Assembly: GCF_008831285.2 (NCBI RefSeq)
Contig: NC_045140.1
Location: forward strand, 11,902,505 to 11,966,504
Direction of reading: 5' to 3'
DNA length: 64,000 nt
Origin: Nymphaea colorata
Taxonomy: Eukaryota; Streptophyta; Magnoliopsida; Nymphaeales; Nymphaeaceae
Shown: in pieces, positions 43,215 through 54,225 of the stretch
Layout: each line of letters begins with the position of its first letter
Numbering within the stretch: the first letter of the stretch is position 1
The notes under the pieces: model-generated
Seen by the model: only the letters and a program-made list of their open reading frames with translations
Databases searched by the model: none
What the model was told of the DNA's origin: nothing
Program-made: the position numbers and the translations under genes

Positions 43215-44335
43215 AAAATTTTCTCTCTCTACACTGCCTGTACATTGCACACATCACTGCTTTACTTACTACTACCACTGTTTCTTAAACTAAAAGCTCT
43301 TCACCCGGCCTGCCATCTATCCATTTGCCATCAGGCAATGCAGCGTAAACAACATGGATAGAACACAGTCTGTGAACAGAGGCTTAGGAGCTGCCCTGAA
43401 GCCATTGTCACCAAAGAGAATACAGGTGAAGGAAGCCATCTGGAACAAATTCAAGGAAGTTGTTTCTAACAAAGCCAGTCATGATGAGAAGGCTACAACA
43501 CATAGTTCCAATTCACCATTTAAAACGTGGAAGGTTTCAGATGCTGGAGATGGGAAAGGAAGATGGGAGAAGCATTGGATATTTTAGTTAGACATTCTCT
43601 TCTATAAACTTAGTCTTCCTCTCTGGACTCATGTAACTAAGAAAGTTCTGGTAGTAGACCAACCAAAGAATATGAGCAACTCTTTTCTCCCAAAATTTCT
43701 TTGCCACTTTCTTGTAGAAAGGCAGTCATACTACAGTTTGTATAATGCTGAAAATGAAATCGACCACATAACGCAGCCCAGTGGCTTACATATTCTTAGT
43801 TGTTTTCCTCTGTAATATCATCAGTTGATTGGATGGATATGTCATTCCACTTCAGCATAATACTTTATATATCTTATACTCAATCATGGGGATGCAAATT
43901 GCATGAGAAGAGCTCCCATCAGTGATTGAATATTTTTTCCTGAAACTTGTGCTTAATATTAATAGCTGCAAATGTACTTTCCTATTGGTCTTCTCTCAAG
44001 TCTCAAGTACATCTGGATCTTGCTCCTGCTTATCGGCATATACATCATAAATGATCACATAAGCATGAACCAATATTGACAAGCAGCAACTAGATCCAGA
44101 ATTCCAACAGCATATACAATTTCAGCTTCAAGTTATTCAAAAAAAAAAAAGTGAATGGAACAACAAAAAGCCTCGAGGAATGGGAAAGAAAACATAAAGA
44201 CTCAAATATTTGACCACTTTACTCTGCGTACTTATGCATGAAGGCACCTAATAGTAAGAGCACAATCATGATCAAGATTTCAAGAAATCTAAATACCCTA
44301 TGCTTTTTTACGAATTCATCATATTGACTTGCATC
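43215..44335 (+). repeat. ~1.1 kb block, direct copy of 37430-38515
   Basis: Second copy of the block described at 37430. It ends at GAATTCATCATATTGACTTG, where the repeat jumps to a different part of the mosaic (matching about 38820), so the junction at ~44336 is a deletion or recombination point. Confidence 0.82.
43354..43587 (+). pseudogene. Coding-like C-terminal fragment, copy 2
   Basis: A 77-codon open frame, MDRTQSVNRGLGAALKPLSP, then KRIQVKEAIWNKFKEVVSNK, then SSNSPFKTWKVSDAGDG and a terminal KHWIF, equivalent to copy 1 at 37510-37784. The upstream SSSPGLPSIHLPSG codons are present but separated by a stop within ~21 extra bases. Whether the ATG is used is unknown. Family not recognised. 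Confidence 0.42.
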
Positions 44336-44344
44336 CAAGGTCAT

Positions 44345-45370
44345 CAGATTGACTTGCCTCTTTCTTGTTGAAAGCATCCATCAGCTTCCTCAATTAACGC
44401 ATGTTTTCTAGGCAACACAACTGACTAGATTTTTTCTAAGAAAATGATGCATTGGAAAACCCTAAGTAGACCTTTAGGGTTTTAGAAATGCACATAATAT
44501 TCTTAGGAAAACCCTTTCATCATGGGGTCCATGTGTGCATCCTAAATCTACCTGATGCATAAGTTTCGAAAAGTTAATGGCATAAAAATTATGTTTGAAA
44601 AGTGAAGTAAAGATGGTTAATCCTAGATTTTAAAAGAAATAGAGTATGGGATCAAGCTAAAGGGGCATTGACGTCCAGTCCTAATTGGAACACAGTTCTG
44701 ATCTAGGCATGTTGAAGTTGAGTCTTGCTTCAGAGTTGGATCCAGGGTCAATTTTGAGGGTCAACTCTAGCAGGGTCTGGTTCAAAACTAAAAGAAAAAC
44801 TAATCATAAATTTTAAATCTAAATTTAGTAGGAACTTTGGAATTCATTCTGAAAACAAAGGAATTTAAATGAGATGGAATGCAAGAATAATTCTTGCATC
44901 TTAAAGGGGACAACCTGACTAACTAGAGGGAAAATGAAAGTTTCTCTGGCTTAAAGTGGGTAATCAGGGAATCTTTGAAAATTCATTTTGAAGTAGAAAA
45001 TAACATGGCCAAATCTAGAAAAAAGGGGTGATCAATTGACTAAAAGGACAAAAGCAAAATACACTAATGTGTAGTTTGACAACAAAAACACTTTGTGTGT
45101 ATCCCATAAATCTACCCCAAAAATTAAAGTAGGTTCATTGAACAATAGTTCTAGCGTTTGTTGAACTTGTCCCAATCTTTTGTTTAGTAGATTAATCAGA
45201 CAACACAAAGTTTATTTGCTACCAAATGACCCAGAAAGAGACTAAACAACACATTTCAGGTGCTCCAAATGTCATGAAATGCAATACCAAACATCTAAAT
45301 GCATGGCTTGCCACTCTTTAATAAATGAAACACAAGAATAAGGTCTAGAACTACATCTTTCAAGGTCCTA
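44345..45370 (-). repeat. Mosaic block R (inverted pieces of 31.8-35.1 kb)
   Basis: 44345-44420 matches 38826-38900; 44420-45045 is the inverted copy of 33660-34280 (GAAAACCCTTTCATCATGGG, TAGGCATGTTGAAGTTGAGT); 45120-45370 is the inverted copy of 31838-32083. The order is scrambled relative to block P because the intervening pieces are missing. Confidence 0.8.
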
Positions 45371-45404
45371 GTCCTAAGGTGGAAGTCCAAGGTTCATGAA
45401 ACAG

Positions 45405-46500
45405 TAATGGAGCTACATGTGAGCTGCCCACAAAATTTCATTAGGGGTCCAGCCATATGTCTGTGGGGCACTAAAAGTGGGGAAAAGCCGATATTGGCTT
45501 GTGACCATTTTTTCTTATTCATAAGCCGATATCCGTGGTCTAGTATGGTAATCTAATAATGTGCAGTTAATAAGCATATGGAGACTTGATAAAAAAAAAA
45601 GTGGTCACACCTTCACACATCCTCTCCCCTTCAGATCCTCTGTGGCGACAAAAAAATTATCTCCCAAAGTCAATGCAAAATCTTAGAGAGCAAAGATAAG
45701 ACTGGCCATCTCTTTCTTGCCTTATCTTCGCCTTCGCTCTCTAAGATTTTGCATTGCCTTTGGGAGATAATTTCCTTGTCACCACTAAGAATCTGAAGGG
45801 GAGAGGATGTGTGGAGGTGTGACCACTTTTTCTTATCAATTCTCCATATGCATATTAACTGCACATTATTGGATTACCATACTGCTATAGTTACCTAAAA
45901 CTTTATAATCATCAAATCCTAATATTGAAGGACTTCAAAAACTTCAAATATTCACATCGTTGAATAATCTTAAAAGGCGTTAAGATATATGGTAAAATTT
46001 TCTACATCCGTCGTCTAGCAAGGAAAAGCCGATATCTATGGTCTAGCAGGGAAAAGATATGAATAAGAAAAAAGTCTGTTAACATTGGAGCATCTGAAAA
46101 TTTTCAAATCCAATTAGTTCGAAACCACTTGCCAACATCACCTACATTAGATTGACAAAGTGGTCAATTACATTCCTTACAACAGTAATGGAGCTATGAA
46201 ATGCCCACAAAAATTTCATTAGAGGTTGAACCATATGTTTGTGGGCCACTAAAAGCAGGGAAAAGCCTATTTCAGCTTGTGACCATTTTTTCTTATTCAT
46301 AAGCCAATATCTGTGGTCTAGGGGGCAAACATAACTTTTCAAATCCAAATCCAAAAGCATAGTAATGGAATATGTGTGAGCTGCCCAAAAAAATTTCATT
46401 AGAGGTCCAACAATATGTCTGTGGGCCACTAAAAGCAGGGAAAAGTCTATATTGGCTTGTGACCATTTTTTCTTATTCATAAGCCGATATCAGCGGTCTA
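45405..46500 (+). repeat. Three copies of a ~140 bp flank module around palindrome unit 1
   Basis: Copies at 45405-45540, 46180-46325 and 46355-46500 share AGTAATGGAGCTA, AAATTTCATTAG, CCACTAAAAGCxGGGAAAAG, TTGTGACCATTTTTTCTTAT and TCATAAGCC followed by GATATC. Each ends in GGTCTAG, where a palindrome unit does or would begin. This fixes the usual left edge of the palindromic unit. Confidence 0.78.
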
Positions 46501-48195
46501 GTATGGTAATCCAATAATGTGCAGTTAATAAGCATATGGAGACTTCATAAGAAAAAGTGGTCACACCTCCACACATCCTTGCCCCATCAGATCTTCAGCG
46601 GTGACAAGGAAATTATCTCCCAAAGGCAACGCAAAATCTCCTAGAGCGAAGATGAACATAAGACCAAGAAAGAGCTGGCCAGTCTTTTCTTCGCTCTCTG
46701 AGAATTTACATTGCCTTTGGGAGATAATTTCCTTGTCACCGTCGAGGATCTGAAGGGGAGAGGATGTGTGAAGGTGTGACCACTTTTCTTGTCAAGTTTC
46801 TATATGCTTATTAACTGCACATTATTGGATTACCATATTAGGCCACGGATATCGGTTGTCACACCTCCACACATCCTCTCCCCTTCAGATCCTCGGCGGT
46901 GACAAGGAAATTATCTCATAAAGGCAATGCCAAATATCAGAGAGTGAAGACAAATATAAGACAAAGAAAGAGCTGGCCAGTCGTATCTTCGTCCTCTGAG
47001 ATTTTGCTTTCCCTTTGAGAGATAGCTTTCCCTTTGAGAGATAATTTCCTTGTCACCGCTGAGGATCTGAAGGGAAGAGGATGTGTGGAGGTGTGACCAG
47101 TTTCCTTATCAAGTCTCCATATGCTTATTAACTGGACATTATTTGATTACCATACTAGACCACGGATATCGGCTGTGACACCTCCACACATCCTCTCCCC
47201 TTCAGATCCTCAGTGGTGATAAAGAAATTATCTCTTAAAGACAATGCAAAATCTCATAGAGTGAAGACGAAGATAAGACCAAGAAATTGTTGGCTAGTCT
47301 TATCTTCGCCTTTGTTCTCTGAGATTTTGCATTGCCTCTTGGAGAGAATTTCCTTGTCACCATCGAGAATCTGAAGGGGAAAGGATGTGTGGAGGTGTGA
47401 CCACTTTTTTTTTATGTCTCCATATTCTTATTAACCACACATTATTGGATTACCATACTAGACCACAGATATCAGTTGCGACACCTCCACACATCCTCTT
47501 CCCTTCAGATAGTCCACGGTGACAAGAAAATTATCTCCCAAAGGCAATGGAAAATCTCAGAGAGCAAAAACGAAAATAAGACCAAGAAGGAGCTGGCAAG
47601 TCTTAAATTCATCTTCACTCTCTGAGGTTTTGCATTGCCTTTGGGAGATAATTTATTTGTCACCCCCGAGGATCTGAAGGGGAGAGGATGTGTGGAGGTG
47701 TGACCACTTTTTCTTTTCAAGTCTCCATATGCTTATTAACTACACATTATTGGATTACCATACTAGACCATGGATATCGGTTGTGACACCTCTACACATC
47801 CTCTCCCCTTCAGATCGTCGGCGGTGACAAGAAAATTATCTCCATAGGCAATGGAAAATCTCAGAGAGCGAAGACGAAGACAAGACCAAGAAAGAGCTGG
47901 CCAGTCTTATATTTGTATTCGCTCTCTAAGATTTTGCGTTGCCTTTGGGAGATAATTTCCTTGTCACCATCGAGGATCTGAAGGGGAGAGGATGTGTGGA
48001 GGTGTGACCACGTTTTCTTATCAAGTCTCCATATGCTTATTAACTGCACATTATTGGATTACCATACTTGACCACGTATATTGGCTGTGACATCTCTACA
48101 AATCTTCTTCCCTTCAGATCGTCGGCGGTGACAAGGAAATTATCTCCCAAAGGCAATGCAAAATCTCAAAGAGTGAAGGTAAAACTAGAGAGGAA
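45530..48195. repeat. Palindrome array 2 (one separate unit plus five and a half in tandem)
   Basis: Unit 1 (45530-45895) is complete: GGTCTAGTATGGTAATC and AATAAGCATATGGAGACTTG on the left, the palindrome with its centre near 45705, then the complementary CTCCATATGCATATTAACTG and GGATTACCATACT on the right. After the 46 kb module, tandem units start GTGACAAGG at 46602, 46900, 47217 (GTGATAAAG), 47520, 47824 and 48129 (spacing 298-317). The last has only its left arm. Spacers between the tandem units read opposite to those of array 1. Short open frames are shadows. Confidence 0.9.
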
Positions 48196-48244
48196 AAGAA
48201 GAAAGAGCTGATCAGCTCACATGCCAAGTCACCTGCTCACATTT

Positions 48245-48895
48245 CAACAACGCAAATATTCAAAATTTTTTATGTCCTTCAATATTAGGATTTGATAATT
48301 ATAAAGTTTTAGGTAACCGTAGCATTCAGATGGAAAAAACACAAACTGCCACAATCGATCTTCTAGAGAAAGAGTCCTCAAAACTCTAGTCCTATAGCAT
48401 ATACAATAAAGAAAAGCAGAATCAATGGCTCCACCAATAGATGAAACATTAACTTGGATTCCAAGCCTGCAAACCCCTGGAATCAAAAGGATTCCACGAG
48501 CATGAGCAAAAAGGCAACTTCCTCAATCCCCTAAAATTGGATGATTATTGACGCTAAACAAATGATATTCTACAGAAATATCAACTCGTCGATGGCAGGC
48601 AAAGACCATGAATTAATAGTGAAGAGCGAGCATGGTCTTCCCTTCTTCTCACAAATCCTCAAATAATATGGGGAATTTGACCTCTGTACAGAAGAAGGGA
48701 AGAAGGTAGGACCTAGAATCACATAATTCCTTGAGAATAAGAAAATTTTGCAGCAATGTTCAGTATCCAAAACCGTAATTCAGCACCAAAATCTCCTCAC
48801 CATCACTTTTTCGAGATAATGTTCAATGTCACGAACACGAGAGCAGTCACTTCCAAGGATCAAGAAGCAAAATAGGCTGAAATAATTACGAAATA
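48245..48895 (+). repeat. Direct copy of 41990-42660
   Basis: Second copy of the CACAAACTGCCACAATCGAT block, adjoining the end of palindrome array 2. Confidence 0.82.
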
Positions 48896-48899
48896 CATG

Positions 48900-51571
48900 C
48901 TTAGTTCCATACTCAATCACAGAGATGCAAATTGCATGAGAAGAGCTCCCAATAGTGATTGGATATTTTTTCCTGAAACTTGTGCTTAATTTTAATAGCT
49001 GCAAATGTGCTTTCCTCTTGATCTTATCTTAAGGCTCAAGTACATCTGGATCTTGCTCTTGCTTATCGGCATATACCTCATAAATGATCACATAAACATA
49101 AACCAAAATTGCCAAGCAGCAACTAGATCCATAATTCCATCAACATATACAATTTTAGCTTCAAGTTATTAAAAAAAATGAATTGAACAACAAAAAGCCT
49201 CAAGGAATGGGAAAGAAAACATAAAGACTCAAATATTTGACCACTTTACTCTGCGTACTTATGCATGAAGGCACCTAATAGTAGGAGCACAATCATGATC
49301 AAGAAATCTAAATGCTCTATGCTTTTTTACGAATTCATCATATCAACTCAGGACAAAGTAAATGCAGATGGTAAATCCTAACCAACTACAAAGGATGAAT
49401 CTTGATGGAATGCAAATGATGCAAAATAAAGTCTCAAAAAGAGAAGACAAACATATTTCTATGGTTCCATGGATTGAATCACCTAAGGACATGAGAAAGG
49501 TACTTCCTCCATAACATACCATGTGACAAGCTTCTTCGTAATATAGTGGAGTGCCAACTCAATCCTCTCCTTTATTTTAGGAGAGCTGGTTACAACATTT
49601 CCATGATGGTCATCAACAATTTTTTTAACATTAGTATTTGAGATTTTTTGCTGGATTTATCAGCACTCCCTGGTCATCAGATTGACTTGCCTCTTTCTTG
49701 TTGAAAGCATCCATCAGCTTTCTCAATTGATGCATGTATTCTTGGCAACATGACCGACTGAGTAATGATTTCATTTGCAGTCTATTGAGCCACCTAGATT
49801 TTATCTCTCAATATCTTTTCTTCCCATGATTTCCTTCTCAATCTGTTGAGTCGTCTGGATTGCATCTTTTGAAGACCTTTTCAACCAAATCTAGTTAGAT
49901 TCATAGATTGACTTGGATTATTGGACTTTATATGTTCAAAAAACATTTTAGACTTCACATTGTCAAATGCTTCATAATTAACAGTTTTAGAAATTCACAA
50001 TTTTCAAAAATGACAAACTTAAATTCCTTAACTTCTGCTAGATGTGAGCATAAATAAGTGGGGGGTTACCTATCTCTTGAATGCAATTATTGTAAATCAC
50101 AATGTACTATTCTTAATGGAGCACATTGGCTGAGGTTGAGAGAGCTAGGGCAGTTGGAGCACAAGTCAAGCTTGGGTAGCCAAACATGAACTCAACTCAC
50201 CGTCCTAGACCCAAAAATAGATTTTCATATTGTTTTGTGCAAAGCTTCATCTGTGTGCTGAACACTTGTTTATTTGTGAAAACTTCTGATAGCAAATGAT
50301 GGCTAATTTGGAAAGATATACCTGCCTTTGTTTTATAATATTGGATAAAAGAAATGGGAAATGGGATCCAACTTGTGGTACGAGCTTCGACTGTTTCTGG
50401 TTCCCTCACCAAGAGTAACCAAAGCAAGGGTTGAGCAATGCCTAAATATTATCTATGTGTTTCAACATAGACCTAGAAATGCCAATATGAATGCATGCTG
50501 ATTTGAAATAGGCTTGTTTTTGGAAAATGGTCCAATAAGCAAGTAGAAAAACACATGATTGGAAAATGCTAAGTTGACCTTTAAGGTTTTAGAAATACAC
50601 ATAATATTCTTAGGAAAACCCTTTCATCATGGGGTCCATGCATGCATCCTAAATCTACATGATGCATGAGTTTTGAAAAGTGATGGCATAAGAATTATGT
50701 TTGAAAAGAGATATAAAGATGGTTAAACCTAGATTTTAGAAGAAATGAAGTCTGGGATCAGGCTTAAGGGGCATTGAAGTCCAGTTCTAATTGGTACATA
50801 GTTCTGGTCTAGGCATGTTGAAGTTAAGTCTTGCTTCAGAGTTGGATCCAAGGTCAATTCTGAGGGTCGACTCTGGCAGGGTAAGGTTCGAAACAAAGAG
50901 GAAAATTAATCATAAATTTAAAATCTAATATTTAGTAGGAACTTTGAAATTCATTTTGAAAACAAAGGCATTTAAATGAGATGGAATGCAAGAATAATTC
51001 TTGCATCTTAAAGGGGACAACATAACTAAGTAGAGGAAAAATGATGTTTCTCTTGCTTAACGTGGATAATCAGGCAATCTTTGAAAATTCATTTTTAAGT
51101 AGAAAATAACATAGCCAAATCTAGGGAAAGGGGATGATCAATTGACTTAAAGAGGCCAGTTAGTGAACTCACACCCGACTGAGCTAAAATAAAAGCCTAA
51201 ATAGGGGGACAACCTAGCATTTTGATGTTTGAATGAATAAAATTAAATTAGGAATTTAGAAAACCTTAACTTGCATGCCTCTAAATTGGGGGACAACCTC
51301 TTCATGTTGCACCTGTGGGCAAAAGACATAAAATGTTATGTGTTATATGCTACTTCATTTACAAGATCATAACAAAGGATATGGTGAATAGATTGCGACC
51401 CGACCCGCAAACTGTTAGCTAATTAGGCTTCTTTCTTGAAGGGCGGGAACATGAAAGAGAGATTGCATTCATCTTTCTTGATTTTTGTTGGGGACGTGCA
51501 TTGTGCTAAGCGTGAATGGAAAGTAATGTGTGTGTATATGCATGAATACTATATGGTGCATGCCCATTTAA
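48900..51571 (-). repeat. Mosaic block S (longest inverted copy of block P)
   Basis: 48900-50110 is a direct copy of 38066-39265. 50130-51570 is the inverted copy of about 33329-34650, including CTTCATGTTGCACCTGTGGG, then CAAAAGACATAAA near 51302. A ~140 bp insert (51335-51475) is absent from block P. The block breaks at CATGCCCATTTAA, where gypsy reverse transcriptase sequence begins. Confidence 0.82.
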
Positions 51572-54121
51572 GATCATTCATGCACTGTTGAAAGGTGGCC
51601 GGTGCATTTGTGAGGCCAAATGGCATCACTAGGAACTCATAATGGCCATCATGAGTCCTCAACGCTGTCTTGGGTATATCTCTTTCCTCCATTCATATTT
51701 GATGATACCCGGCGCATAAATCCAGCTTGGAGAATGTGGATGACCTGATTAACTCATCAATAGCTCATCTATAACTGGAATGGGATTTCTATCCTTGACG
51801 GTCACTTCATTCAATGCCCTATAGTCAATGCAAAATCTCAATGTCCCATCCTTTTTCTTGACAAGGAGGACCCGGGAAGAGAAGGGGATGTTGTTTGATC
51901 TAACTATCCCACTCTCCAACATCTCTTTAACCAGCCTTTCAATCTCAGTTTTTTGTGTAAAACCATACCTATATGGTCTGACATTTACTGGCTCCGAGCC
52001 GTTTGAAAGGTTGATTTGATGATCATGCGATCGGTGGGGAGGCAACCCTTTTGGTTCCTCAAAAATATCGGCATACTCTTCTAGCACATGCTGTATTTCT
52101 GTAGGCACAACTTCCTCTGTGGTCTCAACTTCTGGTATATCCGTGGCCATAGCCACTAGCCACCATGCTGGTTGCTGAGATACTAATGTTTTGAGGGCTG
52201 CTTTGGGTTCCACACTAGGACTCACTGCTGTTAGGGTGATTCGGTCGCTGTCACCCTCCTTAGGAAAGCTCATACGGAGGTTAGCAAAGTCCCATTCAAT
52301 GATCCCTAATGTCTCCAGCCATTGGATACCAAAAATAATATCCACGCCTTCGATGGGCAGCACAAAGAGGTCCACTTTGAACGGACTCTTTTGCATCACA
52401 ATCTTGACATCCTTGGATAGTCCTTTGCATGATAATCTAGACCCATTGCCCACCACAACCAGAAAAGGACTTGGGGGGTCTATGGCACATTCCAACCTTT
52501 GAGCTGCCTCTAGACTCATAAAATTATGGGTGGCTCCCGAGTCAAGGAGAACCAACACTTTCTTCTTGTTAACATATGCCACAACTTGCATTGCCGTAGC
52601 CTTCATGGGGTCAGTCAAGGAATGATACGATTTGTCAATCTCCATTGAAGTCTCCACTACCTCTTCGGCTGGATCCTCCTTACTCCCATCCAAGTCTGGG
52701 CCCATAGGCTGTTGCTCTTCCTCTTCGTCCTCATCTATCACGATAAAGAGCATCATCACCTTGCATTTGTGCCCACTGTGCCACTTTTCATCACAATGAT
52801 AACATAACCCCTTTTTGAATCGATTATCCCTTTCTTCTTGGGTTATGTACTTGTTTTTCATGTTAAGGGGTTTGGAAGGCTGTTTGAATTTCCCCTTAAA
52901 GTTCTTGCCCTTTGATTCGAGTGGTCTGACTCGGTGTGAATGAAATCCCTTTGTTTGCCTCTTAAGGGCTTGCTTCATTTGAATCTTTTCTTCCTTATGC
53001 CCTGTGATCTTCATGCACTCATGTAAATCCCGAGATGGCTGGGTCTGAACTGCCAACTGAATATCAGGTTGCAACCCTCCTATAAATGCCCCTACCAAGG
53101 CATCATCATTCCAGCCCCCAACTAGGCATGATAGACTTTCGAATTGGTGCTGGTATTCTATCACCGACCCCAGTTTGTTTCAAGTTTTTGAGCTGTATAT
53201 TGAAGTCACGGTGTTTAGAGTCTTCAAAACGTTCCAATAGTGCATCACGAAATCGTTCCCAAGCTAGATTTGGCTCTCGAGTGCTGATCCATTGGTACCA
53301 ATGTAGTGCTTCTTCCTTGAAATGCATAATGGCATAAGTGATTTTTTGGTCGGGTAGTATTCCTTGGCATTGAAAATACATCTCTGCCTTGAATACCAGT
53401 CCCTTGCTTTCTCTCCATTGAATTTGGGACATTCAATTTTCAGTTGAAACATTCTAACTTTGCCTCTATGTCCCTCACATTGACCCCCGCGATAACCTCC
53501 TATTCTAGCTGGATTTCCACTACCGCATTGCTGCCCTTGGTCATCCTCAAAGTCATCCGAATCTAGGTCATAGTGGTCCGGAGTTGGTTGTCGATTTGGA
53601 CGAGCTTCTTGGGGTCTAGGTTGGGGCCTAGGTGGCCTCACCTCTTCACACCTATCCTCCACATTATGCGTCTCTACCTGTCTTGGTGGTGGAGTTTGCC
53701 GAACTCGGTCATTCTCTACTTGCAACATAGGCTGTCCAACTCCCATTTGGTTTTCCCCCTCATTAGTTGCCCCTGTGGCTTGGGCTATGAGTTGTTGTAT
53801 TCTCTTCATAAGGCTCTGCATATTTAGAGGGGCAGGTTCCTTGGGTTGCTCATAGGAAGTGCTTGGTGAGTTAGAATGGACATGCTTTGGGCCATTGTCT
53901 TGCCCGTGAGCCAAAGCACTTAGAGTCATCTTTTCTAAGTTGTCTAGCCACTCATTAACCCTCTGGTTTTGGGTTGTAAGCTGGTTTAATGCAGCCAAAA
54001 TAGCACTTAGTTCAGTCGTAGGATTGGCTGGTTGGGGGTCTACATTCGTAATCATAGCTACCTCCTCAACTTCCTCGGATGGCTCGGTTTCCTTCACCGG
54101 CTGCTTCTCCTTACACGCCAT
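51572..54121 (-). pseudogene. Ty3-gypsy gag-pol (element 1), truncated in reverse transcriptase
   Basis: Read on the minus strand from the ATG at 54121. Gag starts MACKEKQPVKE, then an acidic/proline-rich N-terminus, then the retrotransposon gag domain (HFKEEALHWYQWIS, LLERFED). The zinc knuckle [14 protein letters not shown] near 52790 fits CX2CX4HX4C. The aspartic protease motif [12 protein letters not shown] is near 52540. RT starts [28 protein letters not shown] and continues FSKLDLCAGYHQI, then [18 protein letters not shown], where homology stops at ~51572. Frame changes occur near 53400, 53165 and 51740, and an in-frame TGA follows YHQI where Arg (CGA) is usual. RT palm YxDD, RNase H and integrase are missing. 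The family is chromovirus-like by overall pattern; I am less sure of the lineage. Confidence 0.88.
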
Positions 54122-54210
54122 GGCTGAACCAAACCGAAAATCTGCTGCTGCTAACTCTGAAATAACCTGCTATATCAGATCTGAACCCAGCTGAAAATAC
54201 CACCTCAAGT

Positions 54211-54222
54211 GCTCTGATACCA
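54211..54222 (-). other. Primer binding site of gypsy element 1
   Basis: On the minus strand the sequence TGGTATCAGAGC lies three bases inside the presumed LTR end (TGTAACA). This is the standard match to the 3' end of initiator-Met tRNA used by many plant gypsy elements. Confidence 0.88.
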
Positions 54223-54225
54223 AAC

